In this document: positions 34,880 through 46,760 of the stretch, piece by piece
Layout: each line of letters starts with the position of its first letter
Numbering within the stretch: the stretch's first letter is position 1
From: Rapana venosa
Taxonomy: Eukaryota; Mollusca; Gastropoda; Neogastropoda; Muricidae
Reading direction: 5' to 3'
DNA length: 64,000 nucleotides
NCBI GenBank assembly: GCA_028751875.1
Contig: CM054165.1
Span: forward strand, 30,368,078 to 30,432,077
Position numbers and translations under genes: made by a program
Notes under the pieces: model-generated
What the model was told of the DNA's origin: nothing
Databases searched by the model: none
The model's input: the letters and a program-made list of their open reading frames with translations, nothing else

Positions 34880-37790
34880 TGTGGAAAACATTCAGCCCAA
34901 ACATAATTGGTTGATGGAGACACCCCAGTTTCAAACTTGCAAACAAAGAAAATACAGTATCTCTCCTGATACGGAGGATGAGATTGAAGACCTGATCTCA
35001 GATAAACCAGAAACGTTTTGTAGCTATGGTCATGTTGGCATGCTTGAAGTAATTGAAAACAGCTACCAGTCCTAAAAAGATGAGGGTCTTGACACGTTGG
35101 CAGAAAAGTGACTCAGGTTATTGCAAAATGCAAAAAGTCAAAATGTTTGAGAAAAAAGAAGAAACAAAAGCAGTATAAACATAAGCAGTAAGGAAATTGC
35201 CCTATCAAAGTTTCCAAGGTAAACCCTTAAATATGGCGATGCTAGACAATGATAGCAAAGGGGCTATGAACCTTCATGTCAATAAGAGCAAAGAAAGGCT
35301 GCTCACAAAACTACTCGTGCTTTGCTAAAGCTCATCAGTCAAAGAAATGTGGAAAACGCATCCCAATAGGAAACTTAATACGACCTCAAAACTGTCCATA
35401 GATGAGTTTGCTTCCATTACTATGCAATCCCATGACAATTTCAGTGGACATGAGAAAAGAATTATGACTGCTCCAAATGTTAAAAAAACACTTATGAAAG
35501 CTGGTCCTCTAGCAACATTACGGAAAACTTACCATCCTTTTGGCATAATCTAACAACTACATTGTCCACCTCACTGATTTGGTAACAAAATTGGAAACAA
35601 GATTTCATCATCTCCAAAGGCAAAAAAATCCTCTGCTAGTTTAAAAAAAACCCTGAGATGAGAAGAAAGGATGCGGAAGAGGCCAGGTTGGCTCAGAGGC
35701 ACAGACGTGTGGGAAATTGGGATCAGAGCTAGGGATCATGAAAACAGCCCTACACTCAGGCTTGAACCCCTTTAGTACAGCTGACACTCCACAGGTTGGT
35801 ACAGGGTCACAGAAAGATTTCAGGCAGGCAGGCAGGAAAGCAGGTTGGAAAGTTTTGTTCCACAGTGGGAAAAAAGCACATTAGACTATTTTATCTTAAA
35901 TCTTGTACAAGGAGCAGAAATCCCCACTGAGGATTTCCCAGTTAAAAATTATCTTTTTAAAAATCAGGCTCAAGGAAATCATTGGGAACATATTAATACT
36001 GAACTAAAACAAAGTATTAGAGATGGGAGTTAATGAAAAGTATGGGTTGAAAAGAGACAGGTAGTGTCGCCCAGTTTTCTTGTACCAAAATCAGAAAGTA
36101 CATATGGAATGATCTTAAATCTGAAGAAGTTCAATGAACTTTTGAAGTAGAAAGTCTTCACTTGGCAACAAGAATGATGACAAAGGGTTGCTATATGGCC
36201 TCTGTAGATCTTTGGCATGCATATTACTCTATTTTTGTTGCATTTGAACAGAAAAACTATCTGAAATTGAAATGAAGAACTGTATGCATAAACCAGTTTG
36301 CCAAATGATCTTTCCTGTTGTCCAAGATTCTTTACAAAGCTTTCAAAACCACTATACAGTCATCTTAGATGGCAAATGTTTTTTTGTCAGCATCATTTAT
36401 AGGATGAATCTTTCTCACAAAACATATTTCTTCAATACTGTCAAACTTTATATGTCACTGGGATAGTCAGTGCATGACGACAAGTTTGATAAATACGCAA
36501 AATTATGTATTTAATATGAGTTCCGAGGGTTTTGTTTGGATTATAAAAGCATGATGGTTATACTGCCACCAGAACAGACACATGAATTAAAAACTTCTTG
36601 TAAGAGATAACAGTAAAAACAAGTCCAGTTACAATAGGGAAAGTGGCACACCCTCATTCAGTTAGCTGCAACTTTTCTAGCAACATTATGGGGAACATTG
36701 TTTTACAGACAATTAGCAAGTGAAAAAACTGATGCTCTGAAACAGTAAATAGAATTTTCAAGCCCTTTTGGTTTTATCAGCAGTAAGAAACAGGAGTTGG
36801 ATTGGTGGATTAAAAATGCTGACCAACTGTCATTTAGCATAAAGCGACTTGACCCGTCAGTAGAACTGTGTGCAGATGCCTCAACCTCTGGTGATTGGGG
36901 TGCAGTCCTTAGCTTACAAAAGACAGTTGGAAATGGACTACAGAAAGCGACAAGCTCCTATGTTATGTGCTGAATTGCTTGCAATTGAGTTTGCCTTGAA
37001 AAGCTTGAAAAGAAAGTATTAAACATGCTAATGTCTTGACAGACACAAAACTTGTGTGTTTTCCCTACGTAGAAAATACGGGAGGCTCACATGCAGAAGA
37101 CGGTTGATGCGAATTTCAATGGTTTTCTGACAGAAATATTGGTTATCACCCCCGCATGCCCTATTCGGGCAAATTGATATGAGGCAGACTATGAAGCCAA
37201 GAAACTTCTAACTAACAACACTGAAATACATGCTTAGAATCTCTCCAAAAATATTTCACACAATCATACAAGCACGGGCTATGCCAGAAATGGAAAGTTT
37301 AACCTCCTGCCTGAATTTTCAGGTAAAGCCATATACTTCTTGGAAAACCAAATCCAGATGCTTTTGCAGTGGATGCAACTTAGTGTAAGCTGGAAACATT
37401 TTATAATGCTTTTCATCCTTTCAATCTTGCTACAGAGTCTTGGCCAGACTGTAAAAGGAGACCAGCCAGAAGGCATCCTGACAACCCCATACTGGATGAG
37501 GCTCTGGTACCCATAGATGTATGAGACTGCTGTCCATCTCCTGTTTTGCTGCCGAAAGGAAAAACATCAGTGTCCTTCCTCGCAACCAACAGTCCTTCCA
37601 TCTCTTCAAGCCAAACTACAGCTGAATGAGTTGAGTATTAGGAGAAGGCAACCAACACAAAGATAGCTTACACAACTTGTGACAACCATGCGTGTCAACT
37701 GGAAAAGGGACCACACAGAAAACAGTATGACCACTTCTTACCTCAAGAGGAAAGTTTCTGTGCTTAAAAGGAACAAAAATCCCCTTTTTA
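34880..37790 (+). mobile_element. DIRS-like retroelement remnant: gag-like, RT and RNase H
   Basis: Plus-strand frames show in order a putative gag-like region (34.88-35.56 kb), an RT region (36.06-36.27 kb) with SPSFLVPKSES, MILNLKKFNE and GCYMASVDLWHAYYS, and an RNase H region (36.79-37.10 kb) with LDWWIKNADQLSF and ELCADASTSGDWGAVL. A C-terminal region follows (37.40-37.78 kb) with GDQPEGILTTPYWM and LTQLVTTMRVNWKR. The order and motifs match DIRS-type elements. Frames shift several times. The tyrosine recombinase that defines DIRS elements was not found; it may be deleted, because a LINE starts at 37.87 kb. Confidence 0.78.
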
Positions 37791-37869
37791 TGCATCTATA
37801 GGTTAGAATGTTAGAATGTCTTGCATGCACACCTTTATGAATTAGGGCAATGTTGTAGTGCTATTAACA

Positions 37870-37883
37870 TCACATGCAGTGCT

Positions 37884-37961
<78 letters not shown>

Positions 37962-40900
37962 TATAGAATTTATATAGCGCTGAATCCTGTAAAGTAAACA
38001 AATCAAAGCGCTTGCATTCAAATCATTCATACGATGCAACATCCATACAAATCACAGATAAAAAACAAATATAAAATTTATACTACACAACCACCACTTG
38101 GGTGGGGGTGGTGGAGAGGTGAAGGCAGCTAATTGACTAATAAGGACCAGACAACAGTGAAGATCTCAACAAATGAGTATAAGTCTGCGTTTTGAGGCTA
38201 GAATTTGGAAAGAATCAAAAGAAGGCTTTTGCGAAGTGGAAGAGCGAGGTTGTTCCATGTGGAGGGACCAGAAACTGAGAAAGAGCGATGGCCAACAGTG
38301 ATTTGCTTAAATCTGGTGTCTCGAAGCACCACGTTATCTACAGCTGAACGAAGGGAACGGGACACGGAGTGTACAGTGAAGACAGTTTACAGAGATAAGA
38401 GGGTGCAGATATTGTGGAGACATTTGAAACAAAGGGTGTTAATCTTATACTTTTATTCTTTGTGAGCACAGGCAGCCATTGAAGAGATCGCAAAAGGAGA
38501 GTGATGTGTCGAGATTTTTTCTTCTAAGGACCAGTCCGTGCTGCAAGAGTTTTTTGTATGCGTTGAAGGGAGTTTTTGACGGGTGATCAGGCAAACCAGC
38601 CAAGAGAAATTACAGTACTCCAGCGAGAAAGAATGAGAGAAACAAGTTTTGGCCTGTTGCTTCAGTAGACAGATACCTTAGGAATGCACTTTATGCACCC
38701 TAATTGCGATAGTAAGCAAGACTGGAAGGTTCAGTGGGATGATTTTATTCATAAGAGTCTGTTGTCATAGGACCACACCTAGATTATTCACTGAGCTGGA
38801 CAGAGGGAACCGACGTATTTGCTTAATTCCACTGAAGGTCGTTGTGAGGGAGGAAATTTATGTATGGTTCCCCATATCACATTTAAGCTGTAACTTATTT
38901 TGAGTCATCCAGTTTCTGAATACCTAGAAGGCAAGTGCCATATTCAGTCAGGAGGTGAAGCAGATTTTCAAGGTATTGCTACATTGAAGCTGAGTGTCAT
39001 CGGCATAGAAATGATGATCCGTTTGATGGTGGTTTTATTATGTGTGAGAAAGGTTGGGAGCATACGAGAGTGAAGCAACAGGACCCAGAACTGATCCCCG
39101 TGGGACTCCACATCTCTAAGTTGGACAGGTTTTAGATTGAATTTTGCCTGACAAAAACTTTTCTGTATCGGTTGATGCGGTAATGAACCTAAACCAGGTG
39201 AGGGCAGTGCCATTAATACCAAACATATTCTAGAGTGAGCAAGAAGAATGAGTCTGATCTATAGTGCAAAGGCAGCAGATGTCGAGAAGAGTGAGGAGGG
39301 AGATTCATCCCTGCATCAGCAGCGAGTAGAAGTGTAACTAAAGTGTGGACTATCGTGGTTTTCGGTGCCTGTGGTTGGCGCGATAGGCAGACTTGAAAAG
39401 AGGGAAGGAGATTATTGGAATGATGGTGGTTGTCTGAGTTTGTTTTAGAACAACTTTTTCAAGTACTTTGTAGATGAAAGGTCTGTAATTCTTTAAAATG
39501 TTGGGATCAAGGTCATGCTTTTTTAGTAGAGAGGTGTGACAATTGCGGTTTTGAGAAGCTGATGGGAAGAATTCCTGACAAAGAGATGGATTTACTATTT
39601 CGGTGACAGAAGGTACAAGGTGTTGAAGGCATTGTGGAGAAACAGGAGCAGGTATGCGGATCAGATCGCATGATTTGATCATCATTTCTTTCAGAATTGT
39701 TGTGATTTCGCTTTCGCTTGTGGATGAAAGAAAAAGAGAGGAGTGGCCAGTTGAATTGGGGGATCAGAGGAACAGCCTGGAAAATGGAATCAGATCAGTC
39801 CTGGAGCGAGAATGTGCGGACTTTATCTGAATAGTAGGAAAAAGAGGGAGGGAAGTTCAGACAGGCTGTGGTTGGTAGGAAAGGGCTTGTTTGTGCCAGA
39901 TCCAAGAAGATTTGAGCGAGGGTGAACAGAGGATTTTATGGATTTAAGCGCAGAGAACTTGGAATAGTAAATAATGTTGTCTTTTGCTGAATGATAAAAA
40001 AATTTGACTTTGTTCTGTTTTCGGAAAAAGCTGTTTATCGATTTCGAATTTTTGATTTCCCCATTGTCCGTTCTAGACACCGACGTTTTGCGTTTCGCCA
40101 TCAAAATATGTTAGTGTCCCATGGCGCAACAGGGCCTGTCAGTCAGGAGATGGTCATTGGAGGTGCATGCTCGTCAAGCCATTGGCAAGGACTGTGTTAT
40201 AGTGTTCTGAGAGGTCTGTGTGGTCAGAGTTTGCGAAAGGCGTTTCTATATAGCTTTGTGAAGAGAAGGTTTGAAATGTTCATGGCCTAAGATTGCAGCG
40301 GGTAACATAATTCTTTTTTCTTACAGGATTTGTGATGTTAAAAGGGAAAAAAATGGGGGAATGATCAGAAAACAGTTCACATGACGGAGACAATTAACAA
40401 AGGTTTTAAAAGAAGCATGGTGATAGCCAGTCTAAAAAAATGACCGGATCTGTGGTTGGGGTTTACTTTCCCTTAAAGAGACGTTTGACAGAGAAAAGAA
40501 AGAGTTTGACTCAGGAGAAAACGATTTCAAAATGGAAGTTTAAGTCCCCGAGAATTATGAGTTGTGGGGGGGGCTATGTGGTCAAAGGGGTGATTGAAAT
40601 TCTTGTGAAAAAGGGGAAAACTGTTTGATTGTTCTTTCGTTAGGGGTGGAGGTAGAGGGAACAGAAAGTAATAAATGGCCAGGGAGGGATTAGTTTAAAA
40701 TTGGATTATTGGGGGTTTTGATTGGAAAAAGGTGGTTGCCTGTTTTATAAATTAAGATAAGGGAAAGGTTGGGGAAAAGAAAACTTTTGAGATGGGGTTT
40801 TTGTTTTTTTTTTGGGTTTTGCCTTGGTTTTTTTCCTTTTTTGGGGTTTTTGTTTTTTGAAGATTAAATCAAAATTATGCTTTAAAAAGGAAGTGCCTTG

Positions 40901-40998
40901 AACAAAGAAATGTGAAGGGAATTTAGGAAGGGCCCAGGGGGTTGGGAAAAAGGGGGGTTTGGGGGGCCAGGGGAGGTAAGGGGATGGTGTGATGTGGT
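37870..40998 (-). mobile_element. CR1/L2-like LINE with endonuclease end and RT, best-preserved LINE
   Basis: Reading the minus strand from right to left: an endonuclease-like NFHFEIVFS segment near 40530 and a linker with AKRKTSVSRTDNG-like and FRKQNKVKFFYHSAKDN segments (39.99-40.1 kb). RT motifs follow: LKKHDLDPNILKNYRP near 39480-39530, GVPRGSVLGPV at 39080-39112, and HFYADDT at about 38995-39016. The C-terminal end reads HRSFSVSGPSTWNNLALPLR at 38215-38300. The 3' tail contains AGCGCTTTGATTTG and CAGCGCTATATAAAT, then (ATT)n (plus-strand AAT repeat 37885-37960). The 5' part runs into the scaffold gap. Few stops interrupt the RT core, so this is a relatively young copy. Confidence 0.88.
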
Positions 40999-41498
40999 NN
41001 NNNNNNNNNNNNNNNNNNNNNNNNNNNNNNNNNNNNNNNNNNNNNNNNNNNNNNNNNNNNNNNNNNNNNNNNNNNNNNNNNNNNNNNNNNNNNNNNNNNN
41101 NNNNNNNNNNNNNNNNNNNNNNNNNNNNNNNNNNNNNNNNNNNNNNNNNNNNNNNNNNNNNNNNNNNNNNNNNNNNNNNNNNNNNNNNNNNNNNNNNNNN
41201 NNNNNNNNNNNNNNNNNNNNNNNNNNNNNNNNNNNNNNNNNNNNNNNNNNNNNNNNNNNNNNNNNNNNNNNNNNNNNNNNNNNNNNNNNNNNNNNNNNNN
41301 NNNNNNNNNNNNNNNNNNNNNNNNNNNNNNNNNNNNNNNNNNNNNNNNNNNNNNNNNNNNNNNNNNNNNNNNNNNNNNNNNNNNNNNNNNNNNNNNNNNN
41401 NNNNNNNNNNNNNNNNNNNNNNNNNNNNNNNNNNNNNNNNNNNNNNNNNNNNNNNNNNNNNNNNNNNNNNNNNNNNNNNNNNNNNNNNNNNNNNNNNN
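40999..41498. other. Scaffold gap, exactly 500 N
   Basis: The second placeholder of identical length. It hides the 5' part of the LINE on its left and the start of the 5S-derived SINE on its right. Confidence 0.99.
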
Positions 41499-41790
41499 TT
41501 TTCAGTGGTCGGAGCACTCGTTTCCCCCCAGCCGTTAAGCAGCGTCGAGCGTGGTTACCAGTTGGATGGGTGACCGTTTGCGCGCCTTGGTTTAAGTACA
41601 GTTCCCCCAGTTCACCCAGCTGTAAATGGGTACCTGCTCTCTTTAGGGTCAGGGAAGGTAAAGCAGCGAAGGAGAGGAGATGGGCGCCACCCTCAATATG
41701 CTGGCCCTAGAGAAGTGAGGTCTCTGACGCCTCGCTCCCCTACGACCTTATAGGTTATGGGACTCCTTTACCTTTTACCTCCTTTACAGT
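41499..41790 (+). mobile_element. 5S-rRNA-derived SINE (SINE3-like), 5' end in gap
   Basis: CCGTTAAGCAGCGTCGAGCG near 41531 followed by TGGTTACCAGTTGGATGGG and TGACCGTTTGCG matches the 3' half of eukaryotic 5S rRNA, which includes the internal promoter's C box. The match stops before the 5S 3' end. A SINE-type body follows (CACCCAGCTGTAAATGGGTA near 41615, CCTCGCTCCCCTACGACC near 41730) and a tail of CCTTTACCTTTTACC repeats. A true 5S gene is excluded by this fused tail. Confidence 0.8.
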
Positions 41791-42404
41791 TTCATAGGAC
41801 AGACCATTAGGTGTCCTCAAGTAAATGAAACATGTGTAAGACTAGTTATTGTATGTGGTGTTGTTAGTGGATATGTTAGATTTGTTGTGAGGATGAAATT
41901 TTCTCATAAGAGTTGGGATATGGGTAAACTGAGGGTACATTTTGAAGATTTGTTTTACTGTGTCAAACTATGGTTAGTGTTTTGGTGTTTGCTGTGTGGG
42001 TATTCATATTAAGTTGTCATTAATATGTTATACCTGAAAGTGTGGGTCTTGTGGTGATTTGCATCCTTGGCCTGTGATAGTGTTTGATTTCATAGAGAGA
42101 TCAAACAAGTTATTGATTTCTGTTCCTTTTTATTTCAGGAAGGTTGCTTCATTGTTCATGGTCATGATCATTTATCATCATCTATCATCTTCTTTTGCTC
42201 AATTCTTTGATTTGATTGGTTTGTGATTCGATTGGTTTGTGATTCTTTCGGTCTCTGATCTGAGATGGATCCTTGATTGGTTATGTATTGAGGACTGGAC
42301 ATATGTTTTGAAAATTGGACAAGAGTAATAGTATTGTTTGTGTTTTGAATTGTATTTGTAGTACAATTGGTGATGTGTGTGGTTGTAGTTGAGTAGTAGT
42401 TGTC

Positions 42405-42478
<74 letters not shown>

Positions 42479-44690
42479 AATATAGTTGTGAACCCAACTT
42501 GCTTGGCTTGGAGAATTGCATTGAATGAATGTTGTTGTTCGTCACATTCACAGTGTATTCAGTGTGATTGCTGAGTGAGTTGAGGTGACTAATTTTCACT
42601 ACTACCTACTTCCTCCCTTTATATTTCTTTTCTATTTTTCTTCTATCTTCTTCCTATCCCCCCCTTTTACCCCCCCTTTTGTAGGTGGCCAAATCCTCTT
42701 TTGGGATACTAAAAAAAAAGGAAAGTTGGTTTCCCATTTCTGGTCCCGGTCAGGTGGTGCTAGGATTTTTGGAGTGGCGACCTGGTTTTCCTGCTTAGGA
42801 CTTATACACTTTAATTAACAAATTAAAACTTTTGAAAGAAAACAGTACATCAGCTATACTTTTCCCAAACAGAATCTGTTATAAAAAAAAGAAAAAATGC
42901 AAAAATACTAAGTTTATACCATGGAGGGGAAAACTTAAAAATTAATCTATGGCCTTGGGAGTTTTTTGTGAAATAAAGTCACGAAAGACTTTGGAAAAGA
43001 GCTTTTTTACAATTTGGTTTGTGTAGAAAGTCGGGCACCCATCCCCAAACCCACCAGAAGCAGCTGATAGTTCACATCAGAGGCCACTGTGCAGACAATT
43101 TTTGACTTTTCCATGTACAAAAAGGTAACAGAATTCATGACATTAACTGTTTTTTTTTCTTTTTTTTTGTTCTTTGTTAGGATTAATGTATGAATTTGGA
43201 AAAAAGAGCCCTGCCCATAATAAATCGAAAACCCTGTAAACTTCAAATATTTTAAAGGGGAAAGAGGCACAATTTGGGAATGTTTTAAATGGGCCCTGAG
43301 TAGAAACCCTGTGTCCCAAAATTTCGGTTTTTTCCAATCCCCTTTCTTTAATGCTAGACTAACCCTTCCCAGCATGCTTTTTTGGAACGGGTAGGCAAAC
43401 AAGGACAGTTTAACACCCATGAAAGCATGGCAACCAACATTAAAAACTAATGCACCAAAAAATTCGGAGGGGGGAGGGGGTTGCATTAGGGGGTTGGTAT
43501 CGTGAATTTTGCAATTCCAACAAAAAATTGGCGTGTGGGTGTTTGTGTGTGTGTGTGTTGGTGTGTGTTGTGTGTGTGTGTTGTGTGAAAGTGTTTTGAG
43601 TAGTGTTTTTCATTTAACGCCCTTATAATAGTGATTTAACAAATTTTTTTTGGGTTTGTTGGGTTTGTTTTTGTTGGGTTGTGTTGGGGTTGGTGTGTAT
43701 GTTTTTGTAGGAGGGGGTAGGGGGAAAATAAAAAATAGCAAAAAAAATTTTGGAAAAAAAACCCCCCCCATAAAAAAAATTTCTCAGAAAAAAAAATTAA
43801 AAATTTTTCTTCATTTAAAAACTTTTTTCCTCTTTTTGGGTCAAAAATGGGTATGATTTTAATGAAAAAACAATTTGTTTCTTAGAGGAATGTCTTGTAG
43901 ATTTGCTGAAAGTACAAAAGGGGAAGGAGGTAAAAAGTTTTTCAGATCTCGCATCGAAAAAGAATATGATATTGGTAAGTTTTTCCCCACAGTAATTTTG
44001 TTTTTTTGGGAAAATTTGTTTTAAAGCTTTGAGTTTAAAAACTGTGAAAATAGATAAAAACTTTCTTTTTTCATGAAATTACGACTTTTGATCTTAAAAA
44101 AAGAAAATACAGGGGTAATTCACTCCAGGAAAAACGGGGTACCTTGTAGCTTCTTTTAAAGTGTTTCCCAACATGCTTTTGAAACATGTTTAGCCCGTGG
44201 AGGATAGGGAACATTATGCTGCAAGCCCCATCCCTGTTCAGCTCCCCCTTTTTGCTATTTGTCAACTTTTTTCATTAAAGAGATCCCAAAAGTGCGAGGG
44301 TACCCGAAAAAGGGTTCCCGTCCCTGTATCATCAAAAAAGAATGTGACTAATTTCGTTATGAGATTTGTCTCACTTTGAACTGAGTTTTCGAGAAAGAAA
44401 GGGACTGACGGGAATCAACCAAAAAAAGCTTTTAAAAAATATTTTTCTTTGGAAAAAATCTGAAGATAAAAAAAAACCCCTAAAAATAGCAGATAATTCA
44501 GCTGTAAATTTAGATCGATTTTTCCCAATAAAAAATGATCTCTTCTTTCAAAGATGGAATTAAAAAAAGCTGCACCCCCTCATTGTTTTTCAAAAGGGAA
44601 GTCTGTGTTTTTTTTAAATGTTTGGGATTGTATTTTGTATATATTTTTTATGATGAGTAAGGTTTTTTTCATTACCTTTTTATTTAAAAG
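41791..44690. other. No gene; (GTA)n tract and degraded consensus
   Basis: A GTA repeat of about 75 bases lies at 42404-42479, and a short tandem repeat of TTTGTGATTCGATTGG type at about 42210-42250. From 42.6 kb homopolymer smoothing begins. A TG-rich tract lies at 43530-43590. The 159-codon minus-strand frame at 43007-43486 shows no domain and I do not call it a gene. Confidence 0.6.
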
Positions 44691-45389
44691 GGAATATTTT
44701 CGTAAAAATTAGCTTTTTAAATTCCCAGGGGGGGACAAGGCGAGGTAAATCTTTGATTTAGCTATTTTTGGGGGAAAATATTTTGCTTTATCAAAAATTT
44801 GAGGTATAGGTTCTGGTGTGGGATGAGGAATATAATGTGCTTTTTTAGGAAAGTTGACATCGGTCTTTACAATTTTCGTTGTCCCTTTTGGTTTTTTGTT
44901 TTGAAAAACGTAGAGATATTTACCCACAGCCAGTTGTCGAATTTGTCAAAGGGCAAAATTCCTATTTCCTTGAGGTACCCACAGATGTGCATGAAAAGGT
45001 ACCCCGAGCTAATCTGAAAAGCCTTGCAGTCTTTTGTTTTTCTGAAATAAATTTTGGAGCACTAAAAAAGCTTCCTGGCCTTTAAATGAGTTGGGAACTT
45101 TAAAAGGGATAATCCCGGGGTTTTTTTTAAAATGCTCATATGAGCCCACTTGTTTACTAAAAAACTTTGGGGGGTTTAAAGATTTTTTCCGGCCTTAGTA
45201 TTTAAAATGTCAATGGATAATTCCAACTTAGTGTAGACGAAAAAATGTCCCCCAAAAAAACTTCCCCAAAGGTTTATATTCAAAACTTTCCCTTTAAATT
45301 TGGAAAACAGGTAGAACTGGGGGTTAGTCCATTATGAAAAGTACAAGTAGTTTTTGGAAAATTAGGGAAAGACCATTTTTAAAAATGTG

Positions 45390-46070
45390 TCATTAAGTTT
45401 GTTTTAGCTCAAGCTGATACATATTTTTTATGTTTTTTAGATCCCCTCTTTGTTTTTTCTTTTTCATTGTAACTTTCATCCCTACAATGTCATCAGCGTA
45501 TGACATGGATGGCATTACAAAAAAGAACCTTAGGAGATCATAAAGAAAATATTGAAAAGATACGGGCGATGATAAACCCCTTGGGGAATTCCCATTTTTG
45601 GAATCTTTTAAGTAGAATGGAATTTCCAATTTGGCCCTGCATGCTCTTTCTGAGAAAAATGTTTTAAATTAATGATAAAAATTCCCAGATAACCAAAGTT
45701 TTTAATTTATATGTGTCGTTTATGCAGACCTGATCATAGCTTTTTAAAAAAAAGGTGGCAAGAAAATTTTTTCCTACAAGAAAATTTGATGTTTAATCTG
45801 TGTGGGGTTTTTAATCAGATGTCTGCTGTGGATTACTTTTTGAAAACCAGCCTGATAAGGGGGAAAATTTTGTTTTTCCCGCAATAATGTTTTAGTCGGT
45901 TTAAAATTTTTTTCCATAAGTTTTCCTGTGGGGAAAAGTTAACGGATAGGTCTGTAACTTTTTTTATCCTTTTAGATTTACCCTGTTTGGGATGGCACAA
46001 AAATGGAATTTTCCCATATGCTTGGAATGCCCCTGGCCAGCAGCTTGGAAAAATTTAAAAGCAATAAATT
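45390..46070 (-). mobile_element. Jockey-like non-LTR reverse transcriptase remnant
   Basis: The minus strand reads SYRPI and GKLMEKNFK-like sequence near 45930-45970, QAGFQK near 45870, then KNGNSPRGLSSP in one frame and GIPQGV (45577-45594) in another, and MSYADDIVG at about 45480-45506, the catalytic RT motif. It is cut by several shifts, many at homopolymers. The region left of it (44.7-45.39 kb) may be the downstream part of the same ORF but is too degraded to assign. Confidence 0.72.
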
Positions 46071-46299
46071 TCAAATTTTCGGGCAGGTTTTAAAAATTCA
46101 TTTAAAATAGCTAATCCCAACGGATGTTCTTTTTTTTCCCAAGGATGGAGAGCATTTAAGTTTTGCAGGTTGGGGGGAGCAGGGGCTATGTTTTTTCCCC
46201 CACGGGGGTTTTACTATCTTTTTGTGCCTCTTTTTCTCTTACACTTTGCATTTTTTTAAAAGACTTTTATCACTATTGTGTTGTAAACATTTTTGAAGT

Positions 46300-46417
46300 T
46301 TCATGCAAGTGTGTGTTTGTTGTGTGTGGGTGTGTGTGTGTGGTTGTGTTGTGTGTGTGTGTGTGTGTTGTGTGTGGGGAGAGGAGGGGAGAGAGAAAAA
46401 GAGAGAGAGGAAAAGGA

Positions 46418-46453
<36 letters not shown>

Positions 46454-46760
46454 AACATTTTTGGGGACTTTTTTCCCCGAGGATAGGGAATAAGCATCAT
46501 GTGCTTTTTTACATCATCCCCGGTGAGGGTTTTTGGGTAAATTTTGTCTCGTTTCCACCGGCAAAAAGGGCCCAACTCTTTCAAAAAAGCGGAACGGATT
46601 TACGTGCCCAAAAGTGTTCTGATGCTTTCGCACACGGGGCTGGTTTATTTTATCCAAAGGACTAGAGAAAAAGAGGAAAAGAAAAGGGGAGAGAGGAAGA
46701 AAAGGAGGAGGGAGAGAAGAGGAGAGAGAGGAGAGAGAGAAAAGGGGGAAGGGGAGGAGC
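46300..46760. repeat. (GT)n/(GA)n microsatellites flanking a SINE fragment
   Basis: A GT tract at 46311-46375 passes into GA repeats up to 46455, and a second GA-rich block lies at 46665-46745. Between them, 46470-46660 resembles the minus-orientation SINE body at 21.56-21.80 kb (GCACACGGGGCTGGTTT near 46630). Long open frames here come from the repeats. Confidence 0.75.

Noticed and set aside
34374..34946. 190-codon minus-strand open frame
   Set aside because: It is the antisense shadow of a LINE ORF2 C-terminus that is clearly coded on the plus strand.
41499..41600. A possible 5S rRNA gene
   Set aside because: Only the 3' half matches, and it is fused to a SINE body instead of ending in a T-run terminator.
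40882..41710. Open frames of up to 238 codons across 40.9-41.7 kb
   Set aside because: They are artefacts of the second 500-N gap.
42168..42599. 143-codon minus-strand frame with a poly-Thr stretch
   Set aside because: The poly-Thr is the translation of the (GTA)n tract and the flanks show no domain.
43007..43486. 159-codon minus-strand open frame
   Set aside because: No recognisable motif; the region is AT/homopolymer-biased and of poor consensus quality.
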